Below are positions 24,301 to 31,100 of a stretch of 64,000 bases of DNA, one piece after another. Each line of letters opens with the position of its first letter. Positions within the stretch are counted from its first letter, which is position 1. Location: contig NMRB01000732.1 in assembly GCA_002633025.1 (NCBI GenBank), positions 78,334-142,333 of the forward strand, given 5' to 3'. The notes under the pieces are model-generated. The model made no database searches, was not told the DNA's origin, and saw only the letters and a list, made by a program, of their open reading frames with translations. Position numbers and translations under genes: made by a program. The DNA comes from Notospermus geniculatus. Taxonomy: Eukaryota; Nemertea; Pilidiophora; Heteronemertea; Lineidae.

Positions 24301-27300
24301 NNNNNNNNNNNNNNNNNNNNNNNNNNNNNNNNNNNNNNNNNNNNNNNNNNNNNNNNNNNNNNNNNNNNNNNNNNNNNNNNNNNNNNNNNNNNNNNNNNNN
24401 NNNNNNNNNNNNNNNNNNNNNNNNNNNNNNNNNNNNNNNNNNNNNNNNNNNNNNNNNNNNNNNNNCTGACATGTACCTATCTCTCTGTCATTACACTATG
24501 TCCAAACGGGTGAGCACATGGTCCATGGACCATTTCATTTATTACCGCGGTAACTTCTGAAGATCGTTCAATGTGATGACTGACTGAGTGAATGGCCCCA
24601 CTGACATTGTGACAACATGTCATGTATGTCAAGTCACAAATGCCAGTTTTCAAGAGTTTCCAAAATAACCTAATGGGCTGAGCTGCATAGGCCTTCTGCT
24701 GTACAATCCCCCACCACAGGGTTTTATGGGGTTATTGTTGGGGGTATGATAGGGACAGGGTTTGGGTGGGGGCTATATTAAATGCAAAAATGCTGACTAT
24801 CGTACGCCACACAGATGGTAGGCTGCTGAAGTGATGTCACATTTCCTGGTAGTCAAGATGACAAGATGTGAAAAAACATTATAATAGCCTGTCTCGTACA
24901 GCTAGGCTATTCCCACAACACTTTTATCCACTCCAAACTTTCTAGTCCAAGATAAAACACTGACTTTCCTGAGTTGCAAAGATTATGGGTACTGGTACCA
25001 GTCAATGCATGCATTGCCAATGTATGTTTTTGTCAGTCACCTTCTGCCCAGTAGGCCTAGGTAGGCCGTCCATTCCATCTGTACTTTATCACTATAAAGC
25101 CATGGTTGCAATGCAAGCACCACAGGTTTAACTGGATCTGTAGAGCAAGGACATGAAGGAACGGAGGACAGCCCAACTGAATTGGTGTGCAGCATCTCCA
25201 GCGTAGCTTCAAGGCCGCCAGGCCTCTAGTTTCTATGAAGTTGCTGTCTACCAACCAAGGGTCTGGCCCCTATCGAAGTATTTTCGTAATGACATCCGGG
25301 TACCCGCATCCTGAGCCAGGGCGCGCATATCCAGATGTAACTTGTACACAGAGCTATTCGTTGAGTCAGAGCATCGATTCAGCTCCTATATATGTTGCAG
25401 GAATGGTGATAAAAATACAGGAAATTATTAAAATGTACATGTGAACAGTGTGTGTCATAAAGCTCGATAAGACTAATTTGAGACATTGTTTCAGTTTTTT
25501 ATTGCGGTACGCTAAGAAATACTTATGGCACGTTTGAATCAACGTCTGTGTGTGAGCGCCACCTGTGGTGACATGTTGGAACCCTTAGCATAACCAGAAT
25601 GAATACATCTGGGGCCAGACTCTGATCCAAGCGTAGTTAGCAGAGCGAGATCAGAGGCTGGCGGTGCGAGACTACATGTATGTAGTCACTTGAACCCCAA
25701 CAGTTATGCCATGCGACAACTGTGCCATCTATGAACAAAGAACTGTAACTATAATAAGCAGCTGAGCGGACTGTAATATACCAAGCTAAAGCCGCTATGA
25801 TATACCACAATCTCTGTAGAAATCTACTTTTACATGTCCGATATTTCATACATAACAGTAGCGAACAGGTTAACCACATCCAGATGAACTCTTTCATTGT
25901 TTTTTCAGGAGCCGGCGAGACGCCTTGTTTGCAGAGTTGACGCACGTCGAAAAATTGGCCTGGGATTTTGTCCAGATACTCCTGGTTTCCACAAAGCTTA
26001 CAGGTTTTTGGAAGCGAGCAAGGAGGACTGTTCCAATTGGTCTGCAGCTTATGGCCCGAGTACTGAATGCTCACTTTCAGATGATTGAGTGGATCCCGAA
26101 AGAAGAGAATAATGCAACACGAGCTGAACATGGGAAACGGATTACTGGTTATATGAATGGGATTAAGAATGAGATTGGTTGCTGGATTGAGGCTGTCGTG
26201 GCATGGAGAATAGGCAATGCGTATGGAATGTTCTCGGATGAAAACGAGCCCTGGGTATGAACAGTCATGGACATTAGTTTATCTACACCTGATACTTTGA
26301 ATATTTCAAATACTACTGGGCCAATTTTAACACGGTTTGTTCCACATGAAAATAAATCTTGTTGGTCATGCGTGTAGTTCTACATCAAAATTTTGGAAAT
26401 TTGAAACATTGTAATTATGTACCCGGTAATAGCTCATCAGAAAAACACACTAAAAAACAAACTTTTTATTATGTAATATTTTTGTGATTTTTGTAGCAGA
26501 TGTGATAGAGTGGAACTTTCTAAGAATTTTGAGCTTTGTTTCATCAAAATATGTTGAGTGGTTGCTGAGATATTTGAAATTATCAAAATTTTGATAATTT
26601 GAGATTTTCGGGTTTTGTAGGAAATTTTGATGCCATTAGATAAAGCTAACCTCAGAATATGGATTTACAAAATTTTGGAACTTTTTGCCTTAACTGGGCA
26701 GAAATATTGCGCATTTTTCAAAGTATCAAAATGTTGATATTTTGAAAAACATGCATAACTTCTAACCAGTTTGGGCTAAACGTTCCAAAACTTCATACTT
26801 CTTGGTTTTTAGGTGAGCTCTGTCTACTGATATCAAAATTTTGTGAAAAATTAAAAAATCTCAAATTATGGAAGTTTTGATAATCTCAAATAGGTAGGCC
26901 TATCTCAGCAACCACTCAACAGATTTTGATGAAACAAAGTCCATGATCCTTAGAAGGTTCCACTCTATCAAGACTGCAACAAAAGTCACAGAAAAATTAC
27001 ATAATAAAAATGTTGATTTTTTAAGATTTTTTCTGATGAGCTATTACGTAATTAGGATATTTCCAAACTTGTTTGGTGCAGAAATATGACCAACAAGATG
27101 TAATTTCATATGGAACAAACCGTGTTAAAATTGGCCCAGTAGTATTTGAAATATTCAAAGTATCATGTGTAGATAAACTAATGTCCATGACTGTACATGT
27201 ACAGCACTCCTTATTCCATCATGCCAGATTTTGCATGTAGATAAGACGCATCTAAAGCCTTATGATTTAATAAGGGCTTTGTGAATCTTGTTAAGTTGGA

Positions 27301-28117
27301 GAAGGTTTCCATTACCACCTGCCAGTATTCAATGATTTAACAACAGTAATGGTCCACCCATCTTATTCGTCATTATTACAAGGTTACAAAATCCCCTCAG
27401 TTTTCAGTCATTTTGATTGATGACTGCTTTGTCAATTTCATTGATATTTGATATCCTGTCAGCATGAACTGTGTTTTTTTTCAGCTCTGGACAGATCTAC
27501 TAGCAGTTCAGTTTTGTTCTGACAATGCCAATAGTGTGTGGAGAAAATCCTTGTTGGGTCTACTTGAAAGAAGAATTGCAAAGGTATGTCAAAAGATGAA
27601 ATCAAATCGGATTTGGACCAGCTGAGGGAAGAATATTTTTATCACTCGATATTTGAATCTGGGACTTGTCGTCTTGAAAAGTGGAATTTGGCTCACATCA
27701 TGAGAACAATAAGTAGAATGTTCTAACCTGGTGTCAATATACCTATATCTAGATACTTTCTATGTCCACACAAAATTTTGGGCCAATTGGGCTTCAAATC
27801 AGCTGTCAGTCAGCCATTTTGAAAAATTGACTAATGGGGTTGTACAATGCAACCAAATAATGTGATGTGAAGTCAATGTGTTTTTTTCCAGCTGTCCCCT
27901 CAAGAGCAAGTGGAAATGTATTGTGGACGGACTGACTTCAGTAGGTTCGACAAAGGGATTGAAGAAACATTCAGCAAGATGGCCTTTGCTGCTGTGGTAA
28001 GTCTTCAGATGTTGTTGACACATCTTTTGCTCTCCTATTCTAAAATCTGTTTTCAAATAAAGTGAACATTGCCTATGTGGGACTCGATATTTTCGTCTTT
28101 CTTATGCAATATCCGTT

Positions 28118-28168
<51 letters not shown>

Positions 28169-31100
28169 TGCGGGCGGGCGGGCGGGCGGGCGGGCGGGCG
28201 TGCGTGCGTGCGTGCGCGTGTGCGCGCGCGCGCGTGTGTGTGTGATGCACTTATAATGGAAATGCATTAGACAAATTTCAGTCCGTTATATTCTCATGTT
28301 CTTCGGGGGAGGGAAAACCAATATGATGTAGATCCATCCTTTGTGTTTTATTCGTATTCTTCAACCATGTACATGTACAAGCTGTTAACCGCCTCCCTAT
28401 TGGTCCCTATTGGAACCTCCTCGTGGTCTCCCCCTACATGTGGGTTATGTACGGGGGTTACAACCAATCTCGTTCCGTCATGGGGTCCCGTGCGGGGCAC
28501 TCAAAAGTAACTCACATTTACATACTACAATACACATGTACAAGGATCCATTATATGTGAGTTTGCTATATGCTAGGTTAACTGTAGACAAAGGGCCATA
28601 TTCACGATCGCACTTTAGCCTAAAGTATAGCTTAAGTTTGACTTTCTCTATGCTTGAAGCATTACAAAAAGTCAGACTTTAATGAAAGTGTGACCCGTGC
28701 ATACGGCCCAAAATCTCCAGTCTACAAAGTAGACTGCTACAGGCCAAATACTATTCATTGTATGGGGAGTGCTGACTTTGCGTGAATGCTGGAGAGGGTC
28801 CGAAGCAAAAGTATGTGAAGCCAGAAGGGATTAAACGGTTTTGTCTCGGTAGACCCCCAAAAAGGATAAAAGTGGGCAACTTTGGTTTTACATTGGTAGA
28901 CGTGCCAAAGAAACTATTCAGGCACATCCGGTCCAAAGGTTTCAATCTAAGGTCAGCAGCAAAAAACGTGGGCTCAACTGAATGTCTGGTGGTCCTGGGA
29001 CAGAAATATCAATTTTCCACATTTTCTTTCCAGGAGGTTGATATAATGAATATAAACCACTACAATCTTAGCAAGTATAAGACACTTGTTTGTCGCATGT
29101 TCAAATTCAACTGGAACAAAGCGGTTGGAACTGAGATGAACAGCGAAAGGGTCATGATTCATCTACTTACCTGGCCATCATTTGCGAAGTGTTTGGAGAT
29201 ATCCATTACAGGTACACATATCAAATATCCTGTTGGCATTATCTATTCCGTTGGTCAGTGTGAGTGGCTAGTACTGAAGCTTGCCCTCTATCAATTGCAA
29301 AACTAGGTGCATGTCGCTCAGAAGGTTGAGCCTCAACAAACTAAGATGACACCAGGAGAGAATGAAAAGAAATAGACTGTTTCAGATTTCACAATAGACA
29401 GACAGTAGTGAAACTGACAAACATTTGGTCTCAACCTGCCAAGTCAACGACCGACATGCGCCTTGCTTTGCTGTGACGGGTCACAATTAAGGATTGATTT
29501 TTGCATTGGCAATTTGTCTTGACGCAAGGGCCCAACGCGCCGCGTAGCAGCCAACAGCGAAGCTAGCCAAAGACTTGTCATGGGTCAGTCAATAGAACTG
29601 GACTCATAGGAAATATGCACCTAATGTTCAGATGGAATATACCGGACGGTTGGTTCACGTTTTTAGTGACTGTGAACGTAGATGGGTACATTATGTAGCG
29701 ATATGCTGACAGATTTGCTGGGAACTTGCTCTGTGGATGTTGTAAAATGCGATTTTTGGAAGATTATTCTGATTTGCAACGTCATTTTTAATTAACATAA
29801 AAATATGTTGAGTAGCTGGGATATGTTTATAAACATTTATTGAGCAGCCACCGTCATGACGTGGCCGGCTGGCGCATCGGTAGAGCGTCCGGCTCTGAAT
29901 CCGGGGCGCCGGGTTCGAGCCTTGCGATAGGAATTTTTATTTTTTTCACGTGTCAGTTTCTCTGTTTATTTTTTTTTGCTGAAAATAAATCTCCCCAGCC
30001 CTTCCATTTCCCTACAAATCTGCATTTGTTAATAAATACTTATAACCACAGATCCCTGTCAGCTGCCCTGCATTCAGAGAGACTTTTCACTAAAGTCTCT
30101 CTGAATGCAGGGCAGCTGACTACCATCCACATTCCCCTCCCAGTCACCAAAAATATCAACACCACAACTAACGTTCAAGACTACTGGATTTAATCAGCAG
30201 GGATGATATTTTATCCTGATTTATCAGGAATTCCTGATTTTTGGTCTGTTGAAAATGTATTCCTCATTTAACAATAAGATAAATAATAAGTAACATAATA
30301 CAGCTTGACCAGGTGTTTAGGGTAACTTGTGGTTTCCTGATATTTTTAAACACAGGCCAGTCTCATCATTGAATCAACAGAATAACAATGCTGGAAATCC
30401 AGATTCAGGCTCAGTTACCTCAAATGCACTGTCATGTTCCTTTTCAGAGAAAGGAGGCATGCTTTTTGATGACTTCTGCGACAAATGCATCACTGTCGCT
30501 CTGTCTGTTCTCTCGGACAAGAAGGAGAAGCTCATGAACAACGAAATTTTTGTCGCTGACTTTGAACTCCTTGTGAAACACCAGGAGGCATTCGTCAGAC
30601 TCTGCTGCATCGAATCAACCCGAGATCATTCTGATCTTCCTGAAAAAGCGAAGAAAGTGAAGCAAGACACCTTGCGTGAATACTTGAACCAGATCTTCTA
30701 TTTGCGTCAGTATGAACTGGAGTATTTCTCACTAACTCGTAACAGGCTTCTTATGTTGCTGAATCATTGCGGAGAGCTTCCATGCCGTAAGTCAGCATTT
30801 TTCTCTCATATTTATTTTGGGCATCAGTTCTGTGGTAGTCGTATTGTTTAATGAAATTTTTACCTATATTCTCTGCCAGTGTCCCTCCAAGATGATGCAG
30901 AGTCGCTCGTTTGCACCTTTAACTGGTGACAAGTGGAGCAGAATGAGCTGCTCTTTGAGTTGCTTCTGGCAGAATTGCTTTCTGTTGAGATCATTATTGT
31001 TACATGTATTATTATTATTGTGAATAAATCGTGAGAGGGAGTCTCCATTTAGCTTGTTTTGGTTGCAGGTGTCCATGTTGAAGCACTTCATGATGTACTT

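Noticed and set aside
28782-29033. 84 open codons directly upstream of RNF213-like exon 16
   Set aside because: In frame, but without family similarity, and a strong acceptor separates it from the conserved part; treated as intron.
29863-29932. Functional tRNA-Gln gene
   Set aside because: The anticodon stem gives an eight-base loop and the T stem has mismatches; better read as a tRNA-derived relic.
30327-30447. Extension of exon 17 upstream to the AG at 30,354
   Set aside because: The phase from exon 16 would give a stop within nine codons; the acceptor at 30,447 fits instead.
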